A stretch of 16,940 nt of DNA from an uncultured Elusimicrobium sp. (GCA_937891135.1 CALAFB010000067.1:1-16940); one strand, 5' to 3'; counted from the stretch's first letter, positions 1 through 6,390 are shown. The notes: generated by a model not told the origin, from the sequence alone. Translations and numbers: made by a program.

Positions 1-509
1 ATAGTTGTTTCACTAAAGGTTTTACACTCATAGAACTTTTAGTCGTTGTCTTAATTATTGGTATATTGTCGGCTGTGGCGTTGCCGCAATACCAAAAAGC
101 CGTGGAAAAGAGCCGTATTAGTGAAGCCCGTTTGATGTTAAAAACAATTTACGACGGGTATCAGTTATGTGTCTTGCAACACGGGGCGGATTCGGAGAAA
201 TGTACTGGTAATACAAGAGATAATAATTTACTTACCAATATGGACATCACGCTGCCCGGAGAAATACTGACTGGGGCAGATTGTTCTGATCCTAACAGCG
301 GCGAAGCATGGCTGTCTTACTGTATCCAAACAAAAGATTGGATGTATGGAACAGATAGCACCACGGAGTTTTGGGCACTCCAGCAAAAAAATGGAACAAT
401 GCCTTATTCCTTCTTGATTGATTTTACAAATGGCGAAATATACTGTTTTGAAGACTCAGCCGGTTCTTGCACACCCATTTGCGGCGGAGATAGGTGTGAA
501 CTAAAATAA
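1..509 (+). CDS. Type IV pilin-like protein (pseudopilin), 5' end cut by window edge
   Basis: The reading frame is open from position 3 and encodes a type III (class IVa) prepilin N-terminus: K-G followed by FTLIELLVVVLIIG and then ALPQY. The Gly-Phe junction is the prepilin peptidase (PilD) cleavage and N-methylation site, and the hydrophobic stretch that follows is the helix that anchors and polymerises pilins. The start codon lies just upstream of the window, so a TTG at 66 is not a credible start. The globular part is about 140 residues and rich in cysteine, with a Cys-Gly-Gly-Asp-Arg-Cys ending, so disulfides are likely. The gene stands alone, with no pilus assembly genes beside it, and is convergent with parB. 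It could be a major pilin, a minor pilin or a type II secretion pseudopilin; sequence alone does not say which. The first 30 mature residues closely match the pilin fragment at the other end of the window. Confidence 0.9.
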   Translation, partial: SCFTKGFTLIELLVVVLIIGILSAVALPQYQKAVEKSRISEARLMLKTIYDGYQLCVLQHGADSEKCTGNTRDNNLLTNMDITLPGEILTGADCSDPNSGEAWLSYCIQTKDWMYGTDSTTEFWALQQKNGTMPYSFLIDFTNGEIYCFEDSAGSCTPICGGDRCELK

Positions 510-531
510 AATCCTTATTTTATAAGCATAA

Positions 532-566
532 TTTAACCCGCCTCTTTAGAATAGAGGTGGGTTAAA
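532..566. terminator. Hairpin between convergent pilin and parB genes, probable bidirectional terminator
   Basis: A 14-bp inverted repeat with one G-T pair (TTTAACCCGCCTCT against AGAGGTGGGTTAAA) closes a 7-nt loop. It lies between two genes that end towards each other, where a shared terminator is expected. There is no T-tract after the stem on either strand, so classic intrinsic termination is not certain. It may instead block transcription collision or stabilise mRNA 3' ends. Confidence 0.5.
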
Positions 567-586
567 ACATGTTTCCAAACCAAACA

Positions 587-1492
587 TTACAACATTTTAT
601 GCTTCAAGCGGCTCGCCAAATTATCCAGTTCATCCAACGTATGATAATGGATAATCAGCATACCTTTTTTAAGGTCTTTGCCGCATTTTACTTCCACTTT
701 AGTGCCCAGGGCGGCTTGTAAATCGTTCTCAAATGCCGCTACTTCCACCGGCTTAGCGGCTTTGGCGGTCTTTTTTTGCGGCAGGGCCAACGCACGGGCG
801 GCACCTTCGGCCTGGCGTACAGACATTTTGTGATGATTCATCCGCTTAAACAGTTCGCTGCGTTTTTGTTCATCCCCTACCATCAGTAAAGCCCGGCCAT
901 GCCCTTCGGACAGGGTGCCTTCTTGCAAGGCCTGTTGAATTTCGTCCGACAGTTCCAACAACCGCAGCGCGTTGGAAATAGCCGCTTTGGATTTGCCGCA
1001 ATACGCTGCTAGGTCCGTCTGAGAAATGAAAAATTTATTCATTAAGTTGCGGTACCCGAGTGCGGTTTCAATGGGGTTTAAATCTTCGCGCTGGATGTTT
1101 TCAATGAGGGCTAATGCACAGAGTTGTTGGTCGTCCAAATGTTTATGGACAATGGCATCAATTTCCGTAAGACCGGCCAGTTTCGTAGCGCGGAAACGGC
1201 GTTCCCCCACCACAATTTCATATTTATCCAAACTGGCATCATACACTACTACAATCGGCTGCGTAAGGCCGTGCTCTTTGATAGAAGTGGCCAATTCTTG
1301 CAGTTTTTCTTCGTCAAATACGCGGCGCGGCTGAAAGCGGTTCGGTACAATTTTATTAACTTCAATTTTTTGCACGCTCATCCCCGGCGTATTTTGAACG
1401 GCTTGTACGGCTTCTTCTACATTTAAATGGGCGACTTCTTGGGTTTGTTTAATTAAGGCATCTAGGCCTTTTCCTAATGCTTGTCTGGCCAT
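587..1492 (-). CDS. parB: Chromosome-partitioning protein ParB (CTPase, parS-binding)
   Basis: ParB loads at parS, slides on DNA as a CTP-dependent clamp and builds the partition complex that recruits SMC and stimulates ParA. The 301-residue product starts MARQALGKGL, a typical ParB opening. The ATG at 1492 is chosen because GGAGG lies 5 nt upstream (1498-1502); an in-frame ATG 18 nt further up has no such site and overlaps parA. Visible parts are the N-terminal CTP-binding domain (residues about 42-115) with the GERRFRA motif at 96-102, the ENIQREDLNP box at 131-140, a helix-turn-helix at about 156-178, a Lys/Ala-rich linker near 240-250 and a C-terminal dimerisation domain. The start is 1 nt past the parA stop, so the pair is co-transcribed and probably translationally coupled. 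Two parS-like palindromes lie about 0.9 and 1.9 kb away. Confidence 0.97.
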   Translation of the reverse strand: MARQALGKGLDALIKQTQEVAHLNVEEAVQAVQNTPGMSVQKIEVNKIVPNRFQPRRVFDEEKLQELATSIKEHGLTQPIVVVYDASLDKYEIVVGERRFRATKLAGLTEIDAIVHKHLDDQQLCALALIENIQREDLNPIETALGYRNLMNKFFISQTDLAAYCGKSKAAISNALRLLELSDEIQQALQEGTLSEGHGRALLMVGDEQKRSELFKRMNHHKMSVRQAEGAARALALPQKKTAKAAKPVEVAAFENDLQAALGTKVEVKCGKDLKKGMLIIHYHTLDELDNLASRLKHKML

Positions 1493-1493
1493 A

Positions 1494-2327
1494 CTATCCT
1501 CCGAAATCATAATTTAAAGGGGTATCCCCGGTTAGTTTAAAATTCTCATAATCTTTTAGGTTTGCCCCGCGGCGGGTCAAAAATTCTATGGCTAATTTAA
1601 TATATGCTTCCGCTCCGCGGCAAGCCGGTTCATAATCAAAAATGGATTGCCCAAAACTAGGAGCTTCCGCTAAACGGATATTACGCGGAATAGGCGTTTT
1701 ATAAATTTTATCCCCAAAAAAATTGCTGACTTCTTCGCGCACTTGTTTAGCTAAATTTAAATGGGCGTCATACATCGTAAGGATTCCGCCATCCATTTTA
1801 AGGTTCGGATGCAGAAATTGTTTAATTTTATTGACCGTTCCCATAAAATGGGCAAGCCCTTCCATGGCATAATACTCACATTGAACCGGCGTAACTACGC
1901 TATCTGCTGCCATCATAGCATTTAAAGTAAGTAATCCTAATGAAGGCGGACAGTCAATAATAATAAACTTATACATATTCCGGATAGGGGCCAACGCATC
2001 TTTAAGCATATTTTCCCGCCCGCGGACGTTTACTAATTCTACCTCTGCCCCTGCTAAATCTTTACAAGCCGGAAGTACATCTAAAAATTCATTAGAAGTT
2101 TGGCGAACTACTTGTTCAAACGGGGCTACTTTGGTAACTAAATGATAAACCGATTTACCCCCTTCTTCCACCACTACCCCCAGGCCGGAGCCGGCATTTC
2201 CCTGTGGGTCAAAATCCACTAAGAGTACTTCTTGATTTAAACAGGCCAAAGCGTATGCCAAATTGATAGACGTTGTTGTTTTACCAACGCCCCCTTTTTG
2301 ATTTGCTACTACTACAATTTCTGCCAT
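1494..2327 (-). CDS. parA: Chromosome-partitioning ATPase ParA (Soj-like)
   Basis: ParA is a deviant Walker-A ATPase that binds nucleoid DNA non-specifically as an ATP dimer and is released by ParB, which moves origins apart. In Soj-type systems it also touches DnaA. The 277-residue product carries KGGVGKTT at residues 11-18 (deviant Walker A with signature Lys11), VDFDPQGNAG at 37-46 (A' motif) and an IIIDCPPSLG Walker B stretch. There is no N-terminal DNA-binding extension, so it is the small chromosomal type rather than a plasmid P1-type ParA. The start at 2327 is supported by AGGAGG 6 nt upstream (2334-2339); the frame extends 12 codons further up but without a ribosome-binding site. The gene follows the lepB terminator, so parA-parB probably forms its own transcription unit. 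Confidence 0.97.
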   Translation of the reverse strand: MAEIVVVANQKGGVGKTTTSINLAYALACLNQEVLLVDFDPQGNAGSGLGVVVEEGGKSVYHLVTKVAPFEQVVRQTSNEFLDVLPACKDLAGAEVELVNVRGRENMLKDALAPIRNMYKFIIIDCPPSLGLLTLNAMMAADSVVTPVQCEYYAMEGLAHFMGTVNKIKQFLHPNLKMDGGILTMYDAHLNLAKQVREEVSNFFGDKIYKTPIPRNIRLAEAPSFGQSIFDYEPACRGAEAYIKLAIEFLTRRGANLKDYENFKLTGDTPLNYDFGG

Positions 2328-2345
2328 AAAATTCCTCCTGTCTAT

Positions 2346-2374
2346 ATTAAACCATAAATACAAAAAAAATACAA
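2346..2374 (-). promoter_or_regulatory. Candidate parA promoter overlapping the lepB terminator
   Basis: Reading the minus strand, TTGTAT (2374-2369) and TTTAAT (2351-2346) are separated by 17 bp. The two hexamers match the sigma-70 consensus at most positions. The -35 falls in the 3' arm and T-tract of the lepB terminator. It is proposed because parAB needs a start between that terminator and 2327. The region is very AT-rich, so a chance match is possible. Confidence 0.35.
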
Positions 2375-2400
2375 GCGGTTTAATTTACAAACCGCTTGTA
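2362..2400 (-). terminator. Intrinsic terminator of lepB
   Basis: A perfect 12-bp stem (TACAAGCGGTTT with AAACCGCTTGTA) closes a 7-nt loop. Reading the minus strand it is followed at once by eight T residues (2369-2362). This is a textbook rho-independent terminator just after the lepB stop, separating the glycosyltransferase-lepB unit from parAB. Confidence 0.9.
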
Positions 2401-2403
2401 TCA

Positions 2404-2423
2404 AAGTTTTCACGTGAAAACTT
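2404..2423. promoter_or_regulatory. parS: parS-like ParB-binding site 1
   Basis: A perfect 20-bp palindrome, core GTTTTCACGTGAAAAC, overlaps the lepB stop codon. The well-known Bacillus/Caulobacter-type parS is TGTTTCACGTGAAACA, with the same central TTCACGTGAA. A second copy lies 1000 bp away at 3405-3422, and parA/parB are next door. The identification rests on sequence similarity and context. Confidence 0.85.
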
Positions 2424-3390
2424 ACTTAATAAGGCCTATCTTTTTAAGTGGCCAATGAATAAACCAGGCTTTCCCTTTGATATTTTCGCGCGGAACCGGG
2501 CCCCAAAAGCGGGAATCGCAAGAATTATCCCGATTATCCCCCATTACAAAATAATTATTTGCCGGTACTTTTACCGGGCCAAAATTATCTCGCAGCTCTG
2601 TAGAAAGGTAATTATCCAGTTTATGTTGTTGCCAAATTCGCTGATATAATGCCGAGTCATCAATAATAACATCATTAGTACGGTTTACATTTTCATATAT
2701 TTCATAGGGCTGTTGAGGGGTCTCTTTTCCATCTACCCATAAATGGCCGTCTTTTACCTCTACCGTTTCCCCAGGTAAGGCAACAACACGTTTTACAAAA
2801 TCCCGGCCATATTGGCTAGTTTCTCCGCAGTTTAATTGCATACGGCTTTTGGCAGGAAATTCAAATACAATAATATCCCCCCGCTGCACCTTCCGCTCTG
2901 ATAACCACTTTTGCGTAAACGGAATACGGAACCCATACGCCGATTTATCTACAAATAAATGGTCCCCTTCTACCAATGTATTACGCATAGAAGCAGACGG
3001 GATTTTAAAGGCTTGCACAAAGAAAAACATCACAATAGAAGCCATAAACCCGGCAAAATATACCGTATTGCACCAATCTAAATCTTTTTTAACAAGAGCA
3101 TCTTTCTTTTTATTTTCCAGTTGTTGTGCGTAAGAATACCCAAATAATGCGAGTAAAATAACCACTAATTCTAAAATTAAGAACTGGTTTAAAGGGAAAG
3201 GCTCCCCCGTTCCACCGCGCATAACAAATAAGGCAATATATAGCGCACAAGATAAAATTACAAATATAAAACTCCCATGCCACTTGCCAAAAACAGCATA
3301 AGTTGTCAGCTGGTCGTCTTTTTGCAACCAACGTGTAAACCAAGTAAACCCATACATCACACATGCTATTAAAAACAGCCGCAATTCCAT
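2422..3390 (-). CDS. lepB: Signal peptidase I, with extra N-terminal membrane segments
   Basis: Signal peptidase I cleaves Sec and Tat signal peptides on the outer face of the inner membrane with a Ser-Lys dyad. At 322 residues it is on the long side. Hydrophobic segments are visible at about 3-18, 41-57, 70-88 and 108-128, the last leading directly into the catalytic domain. The catalytic serine is Ser134 in the IPSASM box and the general base is Lys200 in the KRVVALPGE box. The late GDNRDNSCDSRFWGPV box is also intact. The ATG at 3390 has AGGAG 5 nt upstream. It follows the glycosyltransferase gene by 12 nt, with a parS-like site in that gap, and ends in a strong terminator. Two hydrophobic segments beyond the usual one or two are the main oddity. 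Confidence 0.96.
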   Translation of the reverse strand: MELRLFLIACVMYGFTWFTRWLQKDDQLTTYAVFGKWHGSFIFVILSCALYIALFVMRGGTGEPFPLNQFLILELVVILLALFGYSYAQQLENKKKDALVKKDLDWCNTVYFAGFMASIVMFFFVQAFKIPSASMRNTLVEGDHLFVDKSAYGFRIPFTQKWLSERKVQRGDIIVFEFPAKSRMQLNCGETSQYGRDFVKRVVALPGETVEVKDGHLWVDGKETPQQPYEIYENVNRTNDVIIDDSALYQRIWQQHKLDNYLSTELRDNFGPVKVPANNYFVMGDNRDNSCDSRFWGPVPRENIKGKAWFIHWPLKKIGLIK

Positions 3391-3402
3391 ATTTTCTCCT
3401 TA

Positions 3403-4506
3403 TTAGTTTTCACGTGAAAACTTTTCTACTATTTGTTTATAAATCGCTACATACTGCCGGCAATTATCTGCCCGTGTAGTTGCCATTTGCAAAGCATTTT
3501 CACCCATTTTTTTACGTAAAGCGGAATTTTCATATAATTCTGTCAACAAACAACTAAGCAACATTTCATCTTTATAATTACATACAAATCCGTTTTTGCC
3601 GTGCACAACTTGCCGCGGCATATCCCCCGCTTTACTTACCACACACGGCAGACCTACTTGTTGGGCTTCTAGTAGTGCCAACGGCAATGATTCCTCTTTA
3701 GATACCAACACAAACACATCTGCCATATTGAGCCATTCGTTGATATTTTTTTGTTCTCCGGCCAACAATATTTTATCAGAGAGCTGGTGTTCTTTAATAA
3801 ATTTTTCCAAAACACTCCGTTCCGGGCCTTCCCCTACATATACAAGCCGTGCGTGCGGACAATGCGGCAAAATAGTCGTAAAAGCCCGCAAAAGCCCTTG
3901 CGGATTTTTAATTTTTGCCAATCGTGCTACACAAATGTAGACAACCTGGGACTCCAAAAACTTTTTTTCTTCGCGCATACGCGATTTTACAAAATTATCC
4001 TTAAAAAATAAGGATTTTTTAACTTCATTTTTTACAAGTACAGTTTTAGCTTTTACATAATGTTGTTTCTCTAACAAAAACTGATACGTACTTACCGATT
4101 CCGCACAAGAAACAGCATCTAAGTTTTTAAGAACCCGGTCCAACAAGCGCACCCAAAACGGTTGTTGGGATAAATCAAAATGCGGCGTAGTAATGAGCGG
4201 GACCGGCCGTCCTGCACAGGCCAACCGTGTAAATTCTATCGCACGCAGTAACATAGCATGTACTACATCCGGCCGAAAAGTGTTAATTTCCTGTACTAAT
4301 TTCGCACAAATCCCTACTCCGGCCCCCGTCATCCCAAACGAAATTACCTCTGCCCCCGCTAAGCGGATTTCCGCCGCTAACGGACCCAACGGTTTCAAAC
4401 ACACCACACGAACCGTATGTTCTTTCTCAACGGAACGCACTAAGGAAACAAGAGCTTTTTCTGCCCCCCCCACGTCGGTAGAAGTAATCACGTATAAAAT
4501 GCGCAT
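3403..4506 (-). CDS. Glycosyltransferase, GT4 family (GT-B fold)
   Basis: The 367-residue protein has the family's parts: an N-terminal acceptor domain opening MRILYVITSTDVGGAEK, with the Gly-Gly loop at residues 13-14; a C-terminal nucleotide-sugar domain beginning near VARLAKIKNP (193-202); GEGPER at 225-230; and the E-x7-E motif, Glu272 and Glu280, in EESLPLALLE. Members transfer sugars from activated donors to lipid, polysaccharide or glycan acceptors at the cytoplasmic face of the membrane; the specific substrate cannot be read here. The ATG at 4506 fits the family start; an in-frame ATG 14 codons upstream would require transcription to start before the TATAAT described below. No Shine-Dalgarno precedes 4506, so the mRNA may be leaderless. 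An 8-bp C-run (4464-4471, poly-G in the coding sense) encodes part of Val-Gly-Gly. The last codons and stop overlap a parS-like palindrome. Confidence 0.9.
   Translation of the reverse strand: MRILYVITSTDVGGAEKALVSLVRSVEKEHTVRVVCLKPLGPLAAEIRLAGAEVISFGMTGAGVGICAKLVQEINTFRPDVVHAMLLRAIEFTRLACAGRPVPLITTPHFDLSQQPFWVRLLDRVLKNLDAVSCAESVSTYQFLLEKQHYVKAKTVLVKNEVKKSLFFKDNFVKSRMREEKKFLESQVVYICVARLAKIKNPQGLLRAFTTILPHCPHARLVYVGEGPERSVLEKFIKEHQLSDKILLAGEQKNINEWLNMADVFVLVSKEESLPLALLEAQQVGLPCVVSKAGDMPRQVVHGKNGFVCNYKDEMLLSCLLTELYENSALRKKMGENALQMATTRADNCRQYVAIYKQIVEKFSREN
3405..3422. promoter_or_regulatory. parS: parS-like ParB-binding site 2
   Basis: An 18-bp perfect palindrome identical over all 18 bases to the core of site 1. 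It spans the last codons and stop of the glycosyltransferase gene, so it codes for Ser-Arg-Glu-Asn before the stop, and ends just upstream of the lepB ribosome-binding site. Identity of two long palindromes next to parAB is hard to explain by chance. Confidence 0.85.
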
Positions 4507-4512
4507 GTTATT

Positions 4513-4521
4513 ATTATAGCA
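4513..4521 (-). promoter_or_regulatory. Extended -10 promoter of the glycosyltransferase gene
   Basis: Reading the minus strand, TGCTATAAT (4521-4513) is a perfect extended -10 element. No good -35 is seen 16-18 bp upstream, which extended -10 promoters can tolerate. Transcription would start at about 4506-4507, on the first base of the ATG, giving a leaderless mRNA. Confidence 0.6.
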
Positions 4522-4532
4522 AGTTTTTTTGG

Positions 4533-4561
4533 TTGACGATAGAAACACAATTTAGTAATGT
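4533..4561 (+). promoter_or_regulatory. Candidate promoter of the small lipoprotein gene
   Basis: TTGACG (4533-4538) is followed after 17 bp by TAATGT (4556-4561). The -35 is strong and the -10 weak. A start about 7 nt on would fall at 4568, next to the ATG at 4569. That fits the lack of a ribosome-binding site and suggests a leaderless mRNA. Confidence 0.4.
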
Positions 4562-4568
4562 AACTAAT

Positions 4569-4883
4569 ATGAAAAGATTATTTATACTGCTGCTATGCAG
4601 TTTTTTGTTCGTCGGGTGCGGGTTATACGGCACCACCAAATACAGCGTGGATTTAAACGCCCAACAAGCCGATTTGCGGGATATTGAAAACTTAAAAAAA
4701 GCCTCGTCGTGTTCGTTTTTATTGTTAGGGTTTATTCCGTGGCCGTGGCACCCCCATAAAACGCCCGATACATTATTTGAAGCCATGCAACAGGCCGAAA
4801 TTCACCATATTGTTTGGCTGGACAGTACGTACGATTATAAATTTACGTACGCCGACAAATGCCAAAACGCGTATGGGTATTAG
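4569..4883 (+). CDS. Small lipoprotein, TRL-like family (tentative)
   Basis: This 104-residue protein starts MKRLFILLLCSFLFVGCG: a short basic n-region, a hydrophobic core and a lipobox-like FVGC with Cys17 as the likely lipidated residue, so it should be a membrane-anchored lipoprotein. The mature part has a hydrophobic patch with Trp and Pro near residues 50-60, then an IHHIVWLDSTYDYK stretch and a C-terminal Tyr-Gly-Tyr. The order (small residues and LG, an EAMQQA helix, IHHI-x-x-LD, ending in a Tyr-rich YG) resembles the small TRL-like lipoprotein family, whose function is poorly defined; this is recalled similarity, not a search result. The in-frame sequence upstream of 4569 has no better start, and no Shine-Dalgarno is visible. 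Its stop codon overlaps the stop of the convergent pilin-like gene. Confidence 0.75.
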   Translation: MKRLFILLLCSFLFVGCGLYGTTKYSVDLNAQQADLRDIENLKKASSCSFLLLGFIPWPWHPHKTPDTLFEAMQQAEIHHIVWLDSTYDYKFTYADKCQNAYGY

Positions 4884-5383
4884 TCAAGTGAATATACTTT
4901 ACAACTTCCGGCACAACCATCAGTAGGGCTTTTTTTGCTAAAGGACGCACACAATTTTTCTCCACGGCTACCATCTGAAGGATAAGCATAACATTCTCTT
5001 TTTCCTTTTCCTGTATGATCATAATATAGAATGTAAGAATTTCTAGGAACATCTGTTAATCTGCCATATACATACACGTTGGACGACTCCAACCTAAGCG
5101 AAAAAGAACCACACTCATATATTGCAAAAGTACGCGTACATTCTCCCGGTAAATCTGCATAAAGTTCATCAAAGGAATTGGTATACGTACCATTGGTTAA
5201 ATAATAAAGTTCCTCGCTCTGCTTGACTGCATTTATCGCCGCCATCATAGCTGCGTAACGGGCTTTGTCTACTGATAATTGGTATTGTGGCAACGTCACC
5301 GCCAACAAAATACCGATAATTAACACAACTACTAAGAGTTCAATCAATGTGAACCCGGTTATATCTACCTTGTTTTTCTTCAT
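4880..5383 (-). CDS. Type IV pilin-like protein (pseudopilin), complete
   Basis: This 167-residue prepilin has a short charged leader, MKKNKVDITG, then FTLIELLVVVLIIG. The Gly10-Phe11 junction is the prepilin peptidase site, and the conserved Glu at mature position 5 is present. The assembly helix continues through TLPQYQLSVDKAR, followed by a globular domain of about 115 residues with six cysteines, four of them in the last 30 residues. The ATG at 5383 has GAGGA 5 nt upstream (5389-5393). It is more diverged from the two edge pilins than they are from each other (LAVTLPQYQLSVDKA against AVALPQYQKAVEKS). No pilus motor or secretin genes are nearby. A long structured stretch precedes it and may be its 5' leader. 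Whether it is a pilin, minor pilin or type II secretion pseudopilin is not decidable here. Confidence 0.93.
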   Translation of the reverse strand: MKKNKVDITGFTLIELLVVVLIIGILLAVTLPQYQLSVDKARYAAMMAAINAVKQSEELYYLTNGTYTNSFDELYADLPGECTRTFAIYECGSFSLRLESSNVYVYGRLTDVPRNSYILYYDHTGKGKRECYAYPSDGSRGEKLCASFSKKSPTDGCAGSCKVYSLD

Positions 5384-5658
5384 AAGAGTCCTCTTTTTTT
5401 AATTTCAATTTGACTGCTTATGAAACCATTGTAAACGGCCACAATAGCTGAGCCTGTTTCACTCACCCAACTACAACAGCCGTAATCTCCCGTCACAGAC
5501 GAAAAACATTCAGTACCAAACAATAGGCTCATGACTTCCTATCATCCAGCACCTTAACGACTATCTTCAGAGTGAAACAGTGCTACCCTTGTGAGGCAGC
5601 TCTCCGTATTCCACATACGGTTCCAAAAACAGATTTCAAATTGTACCTATAGTATAAG
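5384..5658. other. Gene-free structured region: possible ncRNA or long pilin mRNA leader
   Basis: No credible ORF is present. Several inverted repeats fit one fold: CAATTTG (5406-5412) with CAAATTG (5637-5643) as an outer closing stem; CACAA (5440-5444) with TTGTG (5589-5593); AGC plus CTGTTTCACTC (5451-5464) with GAGTGAAACAG, a bulged T, then GCT (5570-5584); and a local hairpin CCGTAT/ATACGG (5604-5620) on the 3' side. Read on the plus strand it ends in a terminator with a T-tract. Read on the minus strand, a TATACT near 5650 could start a leader of about 260 nt ahead of the pilin gene. It does not match the conserved cores I know for tmRNA, RNase P RNA, SRP RNA or c-di-GMP riboswitches. 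A long rod with a side hairpin loosely recalls 6S RNA. Confidence 0.4.
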
Positions 5659-5689
5659 AAAAATTCCCCGGTTTTGCCAGGGAATTTTT
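5659..5689. terminator. Bidirectional intrinsic terminator after rubredoxin
   Basis: AAAAATTCCC (5659-5668) pairs perfectly with GGGAATTTTT (5680-5689), with a small inner GG/CC pairing and a TTTT-containing loop. Because the arms end in A5 and T5, each strand shows a T-run at the 3' edge. On the minus strand it ends the redox operon downstream of rubredoxin. On the plus strand it could end an RNA from 5.4-5.66 kb. Confidence 0.85.
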
Positions 5690-5711
5690 AGGAATTTATT
5701 GGCGCCCGTCG

Positions 5712-5873
5712 TTATTCGGCGGGTTTAAACTGGTCCTTGCCCACACCGCACACCGGGCACACCCAGTCTTCTTTTACATCTTCCCACTTGGTTCCGGCCG
5801 GAATGCCATGTTCCGGGTCTCCGACGGCCGGATCATATACATAACCACATACTTCACATACATATTTCATCAT
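5712..5873 (-). CDS. Rubredoxin
   Basis: Rubredoxin is a small soluble one-electron carrier with a single Fe(Cys)4 centre. The protein, 53 residues from this start, has the two paired motifs, CEVCG near the N-terminus and CPVCGVGKD near the C-terminus, plus the typical YVYDPAVGDPEHGIPAGT and aromatic KWEDV-x-x-DW segments. Three consecutive ATGs (5876, 5873, 5870) follow AAGGAG (5880-5885) at 3, 6 and 9 nt; the middle one has the best spacing. Longer in-frame starts would run into the preceding gene. The ribosome-binding site overlaps the stop of the flavin-reductase-like gene. As last gene of the fprA cluster it is the probable direct electron donor to the flavodiiron protein and, from family knowledge, to superoxide reductase. 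Confidence 0.97.
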   Translation of the reverse strand: MMKYVCEVCGYVYDPAVGDPEHGIPAGTKWEDVKEDWVCPVCGVGKDQFKPAE

Positions 5874-5883
5874 CATTTTCTCC

Positions 5884-6390
5884 TTACAGATGAGTTGCCC
5901 CCACAGGGGTTTTGCCTTTAATAACCGTATGGTAATATTCATACGTTAAAGGGAGTGCTTCTTTAAAAAATTGGGCAGCCGTTACGGAACCAATAAACAG
6001 CGTGTGCGTACCCACATCTACGGTTTGTTCTACACGCACTTCCAGGCACGAAAGCGTGTGCTCTTTTACGACGGGACACCCGTTTTTACCTATTGTATAC
6101 GGTATGTTAGCAAATTTATCATAATTGCGCCCCGTACGAAACCCAAAATTACCAATAAACACTAGGGGTGTTTGCTGCTCTAACGGCATTACGTTGAGTA
6201 CGCGGCTTTTTTCAATGATACCGTGCGTAAAACTGTTTTTACACACGCATACCGCCAATTTGGCCGGGTCGGCCGATACTTGAAACGCCGTATTGACAAT
6301 AAGTCCGTTTTTACGTTCTCCGTCCGACGACGTAACAATATACAACCCGTACGAAAGACCGTTTAAACTTTGACAAATACACGCGTCCAT
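5884..6390 (-). CDS. Flavin reductase-like FMN-binding protein (flavoredoxin-type)
   Basis: The 168-residue protein matches the flavin-reductase-like split-barrel family: LSYGLYIVTSSDGERKNGLIVNTA at the N-terminus (beta-barrel and FMN phosphate-binding region), AFQVSADP, a FTHGIIEKSRVLNVMPL segment and a HTLFIGSV strand later on. Such proteins bind FMN and pass electrons from NAD(P)H. In clostridia and Moorella the same domain is fused to rubredoxin as high-molecular-weight rubredoxin (Hrb), which feeds the flavodiiron protein FprA. Here the two Hrb halves are separate adjacent genes. The ATG at 6390 shares its A with the TAA of fprA (TAATG), so translation is coupled. The protein is a normal length for the family. 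Its role as the NAD(P)H entry point is inferred from context. Confidence 0.88.
   Translation of the reverse strand: MDACICQSLNGLSYGLYIVTSSDGERKNGLIVNTAFQVSADPAKLAVCVCKNSFTHGIIEKSRVLNVMPLEQQTPLVFIGNFGFRTGRNYDKFANIPYTIGKNGCPVVKEHTLSCLEVRVEQTVDVGTHTLFIGSVTAAQFFKEALPLTYEYYHTVIKGKTPVGATHL

Noticed and set aside
5455..5579. TGTTTCAC (5455-5462) and GTGAAACA (5572-5579) are the two halves of a canonical parS, as if split by an insertion.
   Set aside because: The real local sites have GTTTTCAC arms, and here the repeats extend as matched 11-bp arms (CTGTTTCACTC/GAGTGAAACAG), which is better explained as an RNA stem.
5598..5623. Hairpin with AGCTCT...CCGTAT/ATACGGTTC resembling group II intron domain V.
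   Set aside because: The lower stem does not pair, the AGC catalytic triad is not in place, the loop is not GNRA-like, and no reverse transcriptase gene is near.
5384..5658. Identification of the structured region as tmRNA, RNase P RNA, SRP RNA or a c-di-GMP riboswitch.
   Set aside because: The conserved cores of these RNAs that I know are not present on either strand; 6S RNA is only a loose shape resemblance, so no family name is given.
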